Source: Oscillospiraceae bacterium
Lineage (GTDB): Bacteria > Bacillota > Clostridia > Oscillospirales > Oscillospiraceae
Direction of reading: 5' to 3'
DNA: 64,000 nt
NCBI GenBank assembly: GCA_910575505.1
Contig: CAJTFK010000009.1
Coordinates: 1 to 64,000 of the forward strand
Shown: piece after piece, positions 49,849 to 58,233 of the stretch
How positions within the stretch are numbered: position 1 is the stretch's first letter
How the letters are laid out: each line of letters opens with the position of its first letter
Position numbers and translations under genes: made by a program
Notes under the pieces: model-generated
What the model saw: the letters and a program-made list of their open reading frames with translations, nothing else
Database searches by the model: none
Told to the model about the DNA's origin: nothing

Positions 49849-51409
49849 GGATCTCCCCCTCCGTCCGGCGGCTGCCGCTGATGTCCTGGGCCACGTAGAC
49901 CACGGTCATGGGAATGTCGTCCGGCCTCGTCCGGGCCAGCACAGCGGTGGCCCGGACCCGGCGTCCCTCCTCCGGGGTCCCCGGCGCCATCCGGTATTCC
50001 ACCGCCGCGCAGGGATTCCACCAGCGCAGCGTCTCCCGCAGATTTCGGGTATTCATGACCCGCAGGTATTCCTGACGGTCCTCGGGATGGATGAAATGAT
50101 TGGCGTAAATCCGGAACGCGGCGGAGCATTCCACCTCCTCGCCCAATATGTCGCCCACCCGGCGCATCTGCACCACTGCCCGAAAGGTATCCTGCTCCAG
50201 GTTGATGTAGTAGGTCGAAAAAAACAGGCTGCTCAGGCTGCTGATGACAGCGGCCCGGTCCTCCAGCGCCTGAAGGCGGGAGGCCTCCTGGCACTTGGCC
50301 CGGGTGACGTCCTGACCCAGGATGTTCACCGTCACACGGTCCTGCTGCCGGGTGTAGATCACCCGCAGCTCAATCCAGCGGGGCTCTTCGTCTCCGGCAA
50401 GCTGGCGGTAGAGGCAGACCTCCTCGGCGAAGTCCTCCACGGTCTCCGCCTTTTCCCGCAGATGCTCCAAAGAGATCTGCTCCCGATAGGCCCCGGCATC
50501 GTCAGGGTGTACCACCCGGTCCAGGGCATACTGAACATAGCGGCTGTAGTCCCCGGAACAGGTATTTTCCGGCCCGGCGGGGCGGCTGAGGTCCACCCGT
50601 TCACACATCCCCGTCTCCAGGTCCACCGTGTTCATCATCTTGAAGCGGGATTTCAGAATGGCGGCCATCTGCATGTCCCGCCGGGTATAGGCCGGCTCGG
50701 GACGGGCCGGTTCCTCCGGGCCGCCCGGGTCCTCCTCCGCAGTGCCGCAGACATCCCTGATGCAGAGGACGGCGAAGCGGTCCTCGCCGGAGAGGTCTGG
50801 AAAAACCTCCATCAGGTTCCATCGGACGCCCGCCGCGTCCCGGCGGCGGTAAAGCAGGGTTCCGCCCTTCCGGAGGGCGTCGCGGAGCCCCTCCGGACGG
50901 ATGTATGCGGCGAGGCGGGCCCGGTCCCCGGGGTGGACGCCGCCGTTCCGGGCCAGGTCCTCCAGCTGAAGGGAGAGGGGGCCGTCCTGGGGCTGCCAGC
51001 CCTCGCCGTCGGACTTCAGCACAGTGCAGGCGTCTCCCTCCAGATCCAGGCGGAGAAGCTTGCGGCAGGCAAAACCGTCCTCAGCCCGGGGGGTCACGGT
51101 CAGCACAACGGCGGGGGTCCGGCCCTCCCAGAGGGTCCGGGCGGCGGTGATGTCCACCACGCCGCCATAGGAATCGTGATAGCCGACGGAGCGGCTCTCC
51201 CGCCGGTCCTCCATGGTCTCCAGAGGACAGCCGGCGCAGGACCCGCCCCACACATCGCGGCAGGGAACGCCCAGGGCCGCCTCCGGCGTCGCCTCTTTGG
51301 CCTTTTTATTAAAATAGAGGATCCCATGATCCTCTTCCCGGATAACATAGACGCCTGTCCCCAGCATGGTGTTCAGAATATTTTCATAATCCTGGTTCTC
51401 CAAGTTCAT
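49841..51409 (-). CDS. PAS-type signalling protein without an output domain
   Basis: About 522 residues from ATG 51409; SD GGAGG is only 1 nt upstream, so TTG 51403 (7-nt spacing) may be the real start. Several PAS-like segments are seen: about 1-110 (YENILNTMLGTGVYVIREED, with a CxxC-like CAGCPLE typical of small sensory PAS modules), about 265-375 (HPDDAGAYREQISLEHL) and about 400-505 (HPEDRQEYLRVMNTRNL). HPEDRxxY is a common PAS end in clostridial GGDEF proteins. No GGDEF, EAL, kinase or DNA-binding domain follows, so its output is probably through the overlapping REC-GGDEF protein. Confidence 0.7.
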   Translation of the reverse strand: MNLENQDYENILNTMLGTGVYVIREEDHGILYFNKKAKEATPEAALGVPCRDVWGGSCAGCPLETMEDRRESRSVGYHDSYGGVVDITAARTLWEGRTPAVVLTVTPRAEDGFACRKLLRLDLEGDACTVLKSDGEGWQPQDGPLSLQLEDLARNGGVHPGDRARLAAYIRPEGLRDALRKGGTLLYRRRDAAGVRWNLMEVFPDLSGEDRFAVLCIRDVCGTAEEDPGGPEEPARPEPAYTRRDMQMAAILKSRFKMMNTVDLETGMCERVDLSRPAGPENTCSGDYSRYVQYALDRVVHPDDAGAYREQISLEHLREKAETVEDFAEEVCLYRQLAGDEEPRWIELRVIYTRQQDRVTVNILGQDVTRAKCQEASRLQALEDRAAVISSLSSLFFSTYYINLEQDTFRAVVQMRRVGDILGEEVECSAAFRIYANHFIHPEDRQEYLRVMNTRNLRETLRWWNPCAAVEYRMAPGTPEEGRRVRATAVLARTRPDDIPMTVVYVAQDISGSRRTEGEIHG

Positions 51410-51490
51410 TCCTCCAGTCCCGCAAAAGCCCGCCTCCGGGGAGGGGGCGGCATCGGCCGCTCCGGGCGCGGGGCTCATATGTTCGAGCTG

Positions 51491-51519
51491 ATTATATCAC
51501 AGAGCCTGTCAAGAATCAA
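51491..51519 (-). promoter_or_regulatory. Predicted promoter of the PAS/REC-GGDEF pair
   Basis: TTGATT (51519-51514), a 17-bp spacer and perfect TATAAT (51496-51491) with an extended TG (TGATATAAT) on the minus strand. It makes this pair a transcription unit of its own within the cluster. Confidence 0.65.
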
Positions 51520-51563
51520 TCCGGGGAGAGGAGGAAATTTTCCGGTTTCCTCCCGCCGGAGGA

Positions 51564-52862
51564 CTACCGGGCCAGGGCCTCCTCCTGAAGCCGGTCAAAG
51601 GCCGCCATGCACGCGTCCACAGACGCCCCGGCCAGCAGCTCCCGGACGATCTGGCAGGTGTTGCCCCACTGTTCCACATTCATGCCCGCGTTGGAGCCCA
51701 GGACATAGACGCCCGCCTCAATCCGGTCGTTCAGAGGACGCAGGGCGGGCACGCAGTCCACCTGAATGTTCCGCGAAGGGGAGATGACCCGGTTGGTCTC
51801 CGAGTAAAGCCGGAGGGCCTCGTCGGAGGTCATGATATCCAGGGCCCGGAGGGCGTCCTCCCGGTGCTCCGCCCCGGCGCCCACGGCAAAGCCGGTCATG
51901 GACACCACCGGCATCTGCCCCAGGCTGCTGGGAAAGCCGATGACCCGCATCTCAAAGTCCGTTTTTCCATAGGCGCTGTCCGCATTGGCCGCCCCCCAGT
52001 AGGCCATGACAATGGGGGTCTTTCCCGCCAGAAAATCCGGCCGCTCCGCCTCGATGGCCTCGCTGACCAGGGCCTTTTCCCGGTCGATATAGCCCCGGTC
52101 GATGAGGGTCTGCAAAAATTCAAAGCCGGGGCGCATATAGCTGCTGTATTTTGCCTCGCCGCTGTTCAGCGCCGCGATTTCAGCTTCGATGTTTCCGCCG
52201 TTGTACAGCCCGGCATAGGCCTGGGCGAAGACGAAGGTCTCCAGCCACCAGCGGTTGGCCCCAACTGGGGTCTCAATGCCGTATTCCTGAAACACCCGGC
52301 AGCACTCCAGAAACTCCTCCGGCGTCTCCGGCAGAGTCAGCCCGTATTGGCGGAACAGGTCCATGTTGACAAACAGGCCATAGGCCGCCACCTCCTGGGG
52401 AATGGCCACCAGCTTACCGTCCACGGTGTTGGCGGTGCGGACAATCTGCCGCAGGTTCCGGGCGCTCTCCAGACCCGACAGGTCCGCCAGCCTCCCTTCG
52501 GACCCCAGGACCAGAAGGGTGTCCGGGTTCAGGAGATAGAGATCGTCCAGATTGCTGCGGGCACGGTCCAGGACCACGTCGTCATAGGTTTTGTCCCGGT
52601 GGTTCTCCGCCGTATAGGTTCTGTAGACCATGGTGATGCCCAGGGCCTTCTCCGCCATGGCCACCGTCAGATCGGAGGCGGTCCGGGCCACATTGTCCGC
52701 GTCGGGATCGGTTTTCTCCATGGGGCTGAACAGGTTGACCTCCCGTTTTTCCTCCCGGTCCTCGATGATCATGCCCCCGGGGACGTCCCCCCCGCAGGCC
52801 GTCAGACAGAGCAGCGCCGCCAAAGCCAGCGCGGCCCTCCGCTTTCCAGTACTCTTTTTCAT
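51564..52862 (-). CDS. Extracellular solute-binding lipoprotein
   Basis: 432 residues. Lipoprotein signal peptide with lipobox LTAC|GG (Cys at residue 23), processed by Lgt and LspA. The rest is a family 1 (MalE-like) solute-binding fold: LLNPDTLLVLGSEGRLADLSGL, DGKLVAIPQEVAAYGLFVNMDLFRQYGL, TPEEFLECCRVFQEYG, GKTPIVMAYWGAANAD. No ABC permease or ATPase gene is nearby. It overlaps the hybrid kinase gene by 4 bp (ATGA), which suggests it presents a ligand to the kinase sensor domain rather than to a transporter. Confidence 0.88.
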   Translation of the reverse strand: MKKSTGKRRAALALAALLCLTACGGDVPGGMIIEDREEKREVNLFSPMEKTDPDADNVARTASDLTVAMAEKALGITMVYRTYTAENHRDKTYDDVVLDRARSNLDDLYLLNPDTLLVLGSEGRLADLSGLESARNLRQIVRTANTVDGKLVAIPQEVAAYGLFVNMDLFRQYGLTLPETPEEFLECCRVFQEYGIETPVGANRWWLETFVFAQAYAGLYNGGNIEAEIAALNSGEAKYSSYMRPGFEFLQTLIDRGYIDREKALVSEAIEAERPDFLAGKTPIVMAYWGAANADSAYGKTDFEMRVIGFPSSLGQMPVVSMTGFAVGAGAEHREDALRALDIMTSDEALRLYSETNRVISPSRNIQVDCVPALRPLNDRIEAGVYVLGSNAGMNVEQWGNTCQIVRELLAGASVDACMAAFDRLQEEALAR

Positions 52863-55414
52863 GGGTCAGAGGCCTCTTTTCGCTTAATCAGTTGATGAAT
52901 CAGCTTCTTCAGCAGCTCCATATCCAGGGGCTTGGCCGCGTGGGCGTCCATGCCGGCGTCCAGAGCCGCCCGTTCGTCCTCTGTGAAGGCGTTGGCCGTC
53001 ATGGCGATGATGGGGATGCGCCCGGCGTCCGGCCGTTCCAGGGCCCGGATGGCCCGGGCGGCCTCGTGGCCGTTCATCACCGGCATCTGAACATCCAGCA
53101 GAATGGCGTCATAGGTCCCCGGCCCCGACTGCCGGAAGCACTCCACCGCCAAAAGGCCGTTTTCCACAATCTCGCAGGAGACGCCCTCCAGCTCCATCAG
53201 CTCCGATAGAATCTCGGCGTTGATTTCATTGTCCTCCGCCGCCAGGAAGTGAAGGCCCCGCAGGTTCCCGGCCTCCTCCGCCCCGCCGGGCTCCGCCCAC
53301 AGCTCTGCCGCCCGCTCCTGAAGGGCGGAGACGAAGAAGGGCTTCGTCAGCAGGGCGGTCCGGTTCAGCGCCAGGGCCTCCTCTGTGTCCCCGGCGTCAA
53401 ACTCCGCCAGAAGCAGCAGCGGCACGCCGGGAGGCAGGGCCTTCCGCAGGGTCCGGACCCCCTGGAGGCCGCAGGTTTCCCAGTCCGCCAGGGCAAGCTG
53501 GCAGTCTCCTCCGCTCCTCAGCCAGGCGGCGGCCTCCTCCGGGCTGCCGGCGGTCTCCGGCACGACCCCCGTGGGTTCCATCAGCGCCCGGATGTTCTCC
53601 CGGCTTTCCGGATCTCCGCCTGCCGCCAGAAGACAGGAGACGCCCTGCCGCTCCCAGAACCGCCGGCTGTCCTGTTCCTCCCCAATGCGGAGCTCCAGGT
53701 CCACCTGGAAGAGGGACCCCCGTCCCACCTCGCTTTGGACCGCTATGGTTCCGCCCATCAGCTCCACGAGGCTCTTGGTGATGGCCATGCCCAGTCCGGT
53801 GCCCTGGACCTTGCTGGTGGTGCTGTTCTCCGCCCGGGTAAAGGCGTCAAAAATGGTCTCCAGGTATTCCGGCGTCATGCCGTAGCCGTTGTCCTCCACC
53901 TCAATGCGGATGTGCTCATACTGGCTGGAGCGCTGGGGGAGCCCGATGATGCGGAACCAGATGCATCCTCCCTCCGGCGTATATTTCACGGCGTTGGAGA
54001 GAAGGTTAATCAAAACCTGATTGATGCGGGTTTCATCTCCCATCAGGCATTCGTGCCGGATGCCCGTGACCTCCAGGCGGAAGGTCTGTCCTCTGGCCTT
54101 GGCCATGGGCTGGATCATGGCCTCCACAGAGGAGATCATGCCGCTGAAGGTAAAGGCCTCAAGGCTGAGCGCCACTTTTCCGCTTTCAATCTTGGAGACG
54201 TCCAGAATGTCGTTAATCAGGCTGAGCAGATGCTGCCCGGAGGCCATGATTTTCCGGGTGTACTCCCGGACCTTGGCGGGGTTTTCCGCATCCTTGGCCA
54301 AAAGCGCCGCGAAGCCCAGCACCGCGTTCATGGGCGTGCGGATATCGTGGGACATGTTGGAGAGGAAGGTGGTTTTGGACTCGCTGGCAATCTGGGCGGC
54401 CCGCAGGGCCTCCGTCAGCTGCCGGCTGTGCAGGCTCCGCTCCTCCTCCTGCTCCCTCCGCAGCTGATCCTGCTGCCGCCAGTTGAGATAATAAAGGAGG
54501 ATGCACAGGAAAAACGCCGCCAGCATGGAGATTACAACCGTGAGGATGCTCCAGGTGACGGAGCGGCCCTCCTGCTGGATGGCATGGACCGGCACATAGC
54601 CCACCAGGTAGAGCGTCCCGTCGTTGACGGACCACATGTAGCTGAGGGACTGGACCGACCGGACGTCGTGGTAGAACAGGTAGTTCTGCCCGTTTTCCAG
54701 ACAGGCGTCCGCCTGAGACAGAATCTCCGGGTCCTTCATGTCGTTGGCCCGGTAAAAGTCCTCCAGATTCAGGTGCCCCGCGCTCCGCTGCCCCATTCCC
54801 TTGGGCTGGAGGACAAAGCGCCGGCTTTTCCCGTCCATGATGTACAGGGTGGCCTGCCTGTTGTAAAACCCGTCGGGCAGGGAGCGGTCCAGGGCGGTGT
54901 AGATATATTCGGCGTAGAGGGTTCCCACTGTCCGGCCGTCCAGCTCAACGGGGCATTTGATGGTGTAGGCCCAGGTCCCCATATCGTTCAGATAGGATCG
55001 GGACACCGGCAGGCCCATCACCGTCCCCCCGGCGGAGAAGTTCAGGCCCTCCTCGCTGAAAACCGCGCCGGTATTGGAGACGCCTTCCGTCTCCCCTGCC
55101 CGGATCAGGGCCAGTCCGGACATGGTCCGGTTTCCCTCATAGGCCCGGATATAGGCCTCCGGGTCCTCCGCCCCGGCGATCTCCCGGGCAATCAGCGTCT
55201 GAAATTCCACCTGACTGCGGAGAATGGCCTCAATGGTGCTCTCAATCAGGTCCAGACTCTCCCGCAGGTTCTGGACAGCCGACGCGGACATTTCGCCGGA
55301 TATCCGCCGGGATACGGAAAACACCACCGTTCCGAACATGATGAATACCAATATGATGGAGAGGAGCAGGGGCATTCCCCTCCGTGTTTCCTGCCGGTTG
55401 ATCTTCTCGCTCAT
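52859..55414 (-). CDS. Hybrid sensor histidine kinase with receiver domains
   Basis: 851 residues. TM1 about 15-36, an extracellular PDC/Cache-like sensor region about 37-285 (AGEDPEAYIRAYEGN-type, YLNDMGTWAYTIKCPVE), TM2 about 292-313 (ILTVVISMLAAFFLCILLYY). HisKA has its phospho-His in FLSNMSHDIRTPMNAVLGFA near 350. HATPase: INLLSNAVKYTPEGG, GTGLGMAITKSLVELMGG. A degenerate receiver-like region about 590-695 lacks clear acidic pocket residues. A full receiver lies near 710-835 (FLAAEDNEINAEIL, AILLDVQMPVMNG, AMTANAF, AKPLD). It starts the cluster from a promoter at 55490-55519 and overlaps the lipoprotein gene. Confidence 0.93.
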   Translation of the reverse strand: MSEKINRQETRRGMPLLLSIILVFIMFGTVVFSVSRRISGEMSASAVQNLRESLDLIESTIEAILRSQVEFQTLIAREIAGAEDPEAYIRAYEGNRTMSGLALIRAGETEGVSNTGAVFSEEGLNFSAGGTVMGLPVSRSYLNDMGTWAYTIKCPVELDGRTVGTLYAEYIYTALDRSLPDGFYNRQATLYIMDGKSRRFVLQPKGMGQRSAGHLNLEDFYRANDMKDPEILSQADACLENGQNYLFYHDVRSVQSLSYMWSVNDGTLYLVGYVPVHAIQQEGRSVTWSILTVVISMLAAFFLCILLYYLNWRQQDQLRREQEEERSLHSRQLTEALRAAQIASESKTTFLSNMSHDIRTPMNAVLGFAALLAKDAENPAKVREYTRKIMASGQHLLSLINDILDVSKIESGKVALSLEAFTFSGMISSVEAMIQPMAKARGQTFRLEVTGIRHECLMGDETRINQVLINLLSNAVKYTPEGGCIWFRIIGLPQRSSQYEHIRIEVEDNGYGMTPEYLETIFDAFTRAENSTTSKVQGTGLGMAITKSLVELMGGTIAVQSEVGRGSLFQVDLELRIGEEQDSRRFWERQGVSCLLAAGGDPESRENIRALMEPTGVVPETAGSPEEAAAWLRSGGDCQLALADWETCGLQGVRTLRKALPPGVPLLLLAEFDAGDTEEALALNRTALLTKPFFVSALQERAAELWAEPGGAEEAGNLRGLHFLAAEDNEINAEILSELMELEGVSCEIVENGLLAVECFRQSGPGTYDAILLDVQMPVMNGHEAARAIRALERPDAGRIPIIAMTANAFTEDERAALDAGMDAHAAKPLDMELLKKLIHQLIKRKEASDP

Positions 55415-55489
55415 TGTCAGTCTCCGTTTCGATGGCTCTCAAAAAAAGCGCCGCGGGTCCCGCCCGCCGCCGGTGCATGATGATATGAT

Positions 55490-55519
55490 ATTATACTATT
55501 TCCGCGCTTCCAGTGTCAA
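55490..55519 (-). promoter_or_regulatory. Predicted promoter of the hybrid kinase/lipoprotein unit
   Basis: Perfect TTGACA (55519-55514), an 18-bp spacer and perfect TATAAT (55495-55490) on the minus strand, about 75 bp before the start codon. One of the strongest promoters in the window. Confidence 0.7.
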
Positions 55520-55872
55520 TAGACACCCGGGGCCCGAATGCGCTCCGGTGCAGCCGGCTGCGGAAAAACCGTGCGCCCCCGGGGCCTGAGGCGGTTTCAC
55601 CTCCGGAAAATAATTTCCGGCTGGTTTCCGCCGCCCGGCGGCGGCCCTCTCTCCGGCGGCGCCGGCGGCCTCCAAGGCGGAATTTTTCTGAAAAATGTTG
55701 TGGAAGGTCCGTTTTCATAACACGGTTCACCGTTCAGGAAAAGGCTGGGAGGCTCAGGGGTTTTACACATTTTCCACAGAGTTTTGCACGGCGTTATGTC
55801 AACGCCGGAACAGAGCAAAAGATTCCGTCTCTTTGTGGAGAGATGAGGCGGAATCTGCCGCCGAATTCCCCG

Positions 55873-55901
55873 TTGACAAGACGGACGTTCTGTGTTATCA
55901 T
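55873..55901 (+). promoter_or_regulatory. Predicted promoter of the degV-family gene
   Basis: Perfect TTGACA (55873-55878), a 17-bp spacer and TATCAT (55896-55901), 45 bp before the start codon. Confidence 0.65.
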
Positions 55902-55945
55902 AATATCAAACATGGTTTTGAAAACCATATCACGGGGTGAATTAT

Positions 55946-56785
55946 ATGATGTGGAATATTGTTAGCGACAGCAGCTGCGACCTGCGGATGAGCGATTTTG
56001 CCAGCGAGACCGTTCGGTTTGAGACGGTGCCCCTGCGTCTCCAGGTGGGAGAACGGGAATTTCTGGATAACGATGAGCTGAAGGTCCCGGAGCTGCTTGC
56101 GGCCATGAATGCGGAAAAAGCCGCCTCCTCCACCGCCTGCCCCTCTCCCGCCGCCTTTGCCCGGGCCTTTGAGAAGGGGGAGAAAACGGTGTGCTTCACC
56201 ATTTCCGCCAATCTCTCCGGCACCTATAACGCGGCGGTCATGGGCCGGGACATGGTGCTGGAGGAGCATCCGGAAAAGGAAATCTGCGTCATCGACTCCA
56301 AGGCCACCGCCGGGGCCATGGTGCTGCTGATTCGCCGGGCCAAGGAGCTGATGGAGGCCGGGGAAGCCTTCGAGGACATCTGCGCGCAGCTGCGGCTGTA
56401 TCAGGCGGCGCTCCGGACCTGCTTTACCCTGGAGAATTTCGACAATCTCATAAAAAACGGCCGGATGCGCCCACTGGTGGGCACCCTGCTCCACTCCCTG
56501 GGCATCCACGTGGTGGCGGATGCCACACCCCAGGGCACCATTCACGTGTCCGGCAAGGCCCGGGGCGAGGCCCGGACCTATCAGGTGCTCACGGCGCTGA
56601 TGCGGGACAGCAAGGACTGCGCAGGCACGGAGGTTGTGATCTCCCACTGCGAAAATCTGGCGGGAGCCCTGAAGCTTAAGGAGCAGATTCTGAAGGACCT
56701 GCCGGTGAAGCGCGTGGACATCCAGTCCTGCCGGGGTCTGACCAGCTTCTACGCCATGGAGAAGGGTCTGATCGTGGGCTACTGA
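55946..56785 (+). CDS. DegV-family fatty-acid-binding protein
   Basis: 279 residues from ATG 55946, after GGGGTGA; a GTG 9 bp upstream is a less likely start. Family signatures are IVSDSSCDL at the N terminus, STACPSPAAFARAFEKGE near residue 62, FTISANLSGTYNAAVMG with the fatty-acid head-group-binding Ser/Thr near 85, VIDSKATAGAMVLL and NLIKNGRM. DegV/FakB proteins bind fatty acids and can hand them to a FakA kinase; no fakA lies nearby, so the role here is inferred from family. Transcribed alone. Confidence 0.9.
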   Translation: MMWNIVSDSSCDLRMSDFASETVRFETVPLRLQVGEREFLDNDELKVPELLAAMNAEKAASSTACPSPAAFARAFEKGEKTVCFTISANLSGTYNAAVMGRDMVLEEHPEKEICVIDSKATAGAMVLLIRRAKELMEAGEAFEDICAQLRLYQAALRTCFTLENFDNLIKNGRMRPLVGTLLHSLGIHVVADATPQGTIHVSGKARGEARTYQVLTALMRDSKDCAGTEVVISHCENLAGALKLKEQILKDLPVKRVDIQSCRGLTSFYAMEKGLIVGY

Positions 56786-56820
56786 GCGCCGCCCCTCGGA
56801 ATGTTCCTCCGATGACTCCC

Positions 56821-56954
56821 GTATTCACAGCCGGGGGATGCAGGGGGCAGGGAGATTGTTCGCCGCCCCCTGCAATCCTGACGGATTGCAGGGGAAACCG
56901 GTGCGGTATGGCGGGAAAAAGGCTGCTCAGACAGCCCCCAAGGGTTGTGAATAC
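56821..56954. repeat. 134-bp element bounded by inverted repeats
   Basis: GTATTCACA (56821-56829) and TGTGAATAC (56946-56954) are perfect inverted ends; similarity extends inward to CC and GGGGG/CCCCC. Inside are two further hairpins: GCAGGGGGC...GCCCCCTGC (about 56840-56873) and GCAATCC TGAC GGATTGC (56872-56889). This is compatible with a MITE-like element or a folded RNA. It lies between degV and an unknown gene; the 56955-57172 remainder contains a GCCGGG...CCCGGC hairpin and the leader of that gene. Confidence 0.6.
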
Positions 56955-57172
56955 AGGTTCTAAGGAGGCCGGGACAGCTCCCCTGCGGGGCTGCCCCGGC
57001 TTCTGCGTTCTTCCCCGGCGGTGCGGAGACGGACCGGAAGCCGCCAACACCGTCGATTCCGGGGCAGAATCCCTCTTGCAAAGGCAGAACCGGCGTGGTA
57101 CAATAAATGTACTAAAAAATCCGCCGCATTCCGTCGGATTTTGTAAAACCTGGACAGAAAGGAAGATGTGCC

Positions 57173-57718
57173 ATGCCGGAGGAGTCCCCCGTTCCGGGAA
57201 CTGAAATGAAGCTGCGGCCGGAATTGATGCTGGCTGTCTGCCGGGCCCTGAACTTTGACCCGGGGGAGTTTGCCCGGCGCCACGCCAGGGAGTTCACACG
57301 CTGCTATCTCCGGGCGGATAAAATGCTCAGCTACGCCGGGGACGTCATTGCTGCCTATCTGGGCTGCCGTGTGAACGAATGCCTGTCCAAGGCGGAATAT
57401 GCCCTGCTGTCCTATGTGGAGTACGCCGGGCGGGCGGAGAAGGGGGAAAACGACGATTTCAGCGACGCCGTGGCCCGCTATCTGGAGGCCCGCCGGGCGG
57501 CGGGCGACGAATGGCTCTACGCCTTTGAGGGGGAGAACGCCAAGGCCCGCTGCGTGGAGACCTATCCCCAGCTCTATGCCATTGCCCACGCCATGCACGC
57601 CTTTGCCGGGGAAATCCGGGATCTGAAAGAGGTGGCGGAAACCGACGGACCGGATTCCTGGCCGGACCCGAAAAAGGTGCTCCCCCCGGCCAGACGGGAG
57701 GCCTGGACGGAGGTCTGA
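57173..57718 (+). CDS. Conserved-looking protein of unknown function
   Basis: 181 residues, ATG after GAAAGGAAG. The sequence is Ala/Glu/Arg-rich and helical, cytoplasmic, with no signal peptide or membrane helix. Segments such as LNFDPGEFARRHAREFTRCYLRADKML and CVETYPQLYAIAHAMHAFAGEI look like a compact helical bundle. No motif of a known family was recognised. Codon use is normal for this genome and the frame ends 26 bp before a strong terminator, supporting a real gene. Confidence 0.65.
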   Translation: MPEESPVPGTEMKLRPELMLAVCRALNFDPGEFARRHAREFTRCYLRADKMLSYAGDVIAAYLGCRVNECLSKAEYALLSYVEYAGRAEKGENDDFSDAVARYLEARRAAGDEWLYAFEGENAKARCVETYPQLYAIAHAMHAFAGEIRDLKEVAETDGPDSWPDPKKVLPPARREAWTEV

Positions 57719-57743
57719 CGCGCCGGGCGCAAAGAGGCAAATC

Positions 57744-57772
57744 AAAAGAGAGGGCGGAAGCCCTCTCTTTTT
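57744..57772. terminator. Bidirectional intrinsic terminator
   Basis: AAAAGAGAGGGC / GCCCTCTCTTTTT with a GGAA loop. It ends both the plus-strand unknown gene and the minus-strand aro operon. Confidence 0.85.
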
Positions 57773-57792
57773 GCTGTGCGCGGTCCCCGGCC

Positions 57793-58233
57793 TCACTTCG
57801 CCAGCAGCCGCAGGGCCTCCAGATAGCCCTCCAGGCCGTGGCCCTTGATGGCGGCGATACAGGCCTGCCGGATATAGGACACGTGGCGGAACTCCTCCCG
57901 GGTGTCCGGGTCGGAGATGTGGACCTCCACCGTGGGGATGCCCACGGATTTCACCGCGTCCAGCAGGGCGATGCTGGTGTGGGTATAGGCGCCGGGGTTG
58001 ATGAGAATGCCGTCCACCTTGTCAAAGTAGGCCTGCTGAATGGCGTCCACCAGGTCTCCCTCGTGGTTGGACTGGAAGAAGGCCACCGACACCCCCAGGC
58101 GTTCTGCCTCGGCGGTAATCATGTTCTCCAGATCCACATAGTCCGAGTTGCCGTAAATCTCCGGCTGCCGGATGCCCAGCAGGTTCATGTTGGGCCCGTT
58201 GATGACCAGAATGCTCTTTTTTTTCTCACTCAT
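57793..58233 (-). CDS. aroQ: 3-Dehydroquinate dehydratase, type II
   Basis: 146 residues, ATG 58233 with GGAGG 7 nt upstream, overlapping the previous gene by 8 bp. Type II dehydroquinase signatures: ILVINGPNMNLLGIRQPEIYG with the catalytic Tyr near 26, FFQSNHEGDLVDAIQQA, GILINPGAYTHTSIALLDAV, and VEVHISDPDTREEFRHVSY with the catalytic His. It dehydrates 3-dehydroquinate to 3-dehydroshikimate, the third step of the pathway. Last gene of the operon before the 57744 terminator. Confidence 0.96.
   Translation of the reverse strand: MSEKKKSILVINGPNMNLLGIRQPEIYGNSDYVDLENMITAEAERLGVSVAFFQSNHEGDLVDAIQQAYFDKVDGILINPGAYTHTSIALLDAVKSVGIPTVEVHISDPDTREEFRHVSYIRQACIAAIKGHGLEGYLEALRLLAK

Larger units (their letters stand above)
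55415..55945. other. Intergenic region between divergent transcription units
   Basis: Holds the hybrid-kinase promoter at one end and the degV promoter at the other. In between are a short palindrome CCGGAAAATAATTTCCGG at 55604-55621 and GC-rich sequence. The small open frames here overlap each other on both strands and have no ribosome binding site, so no gene is called. Confidence 0.5.
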
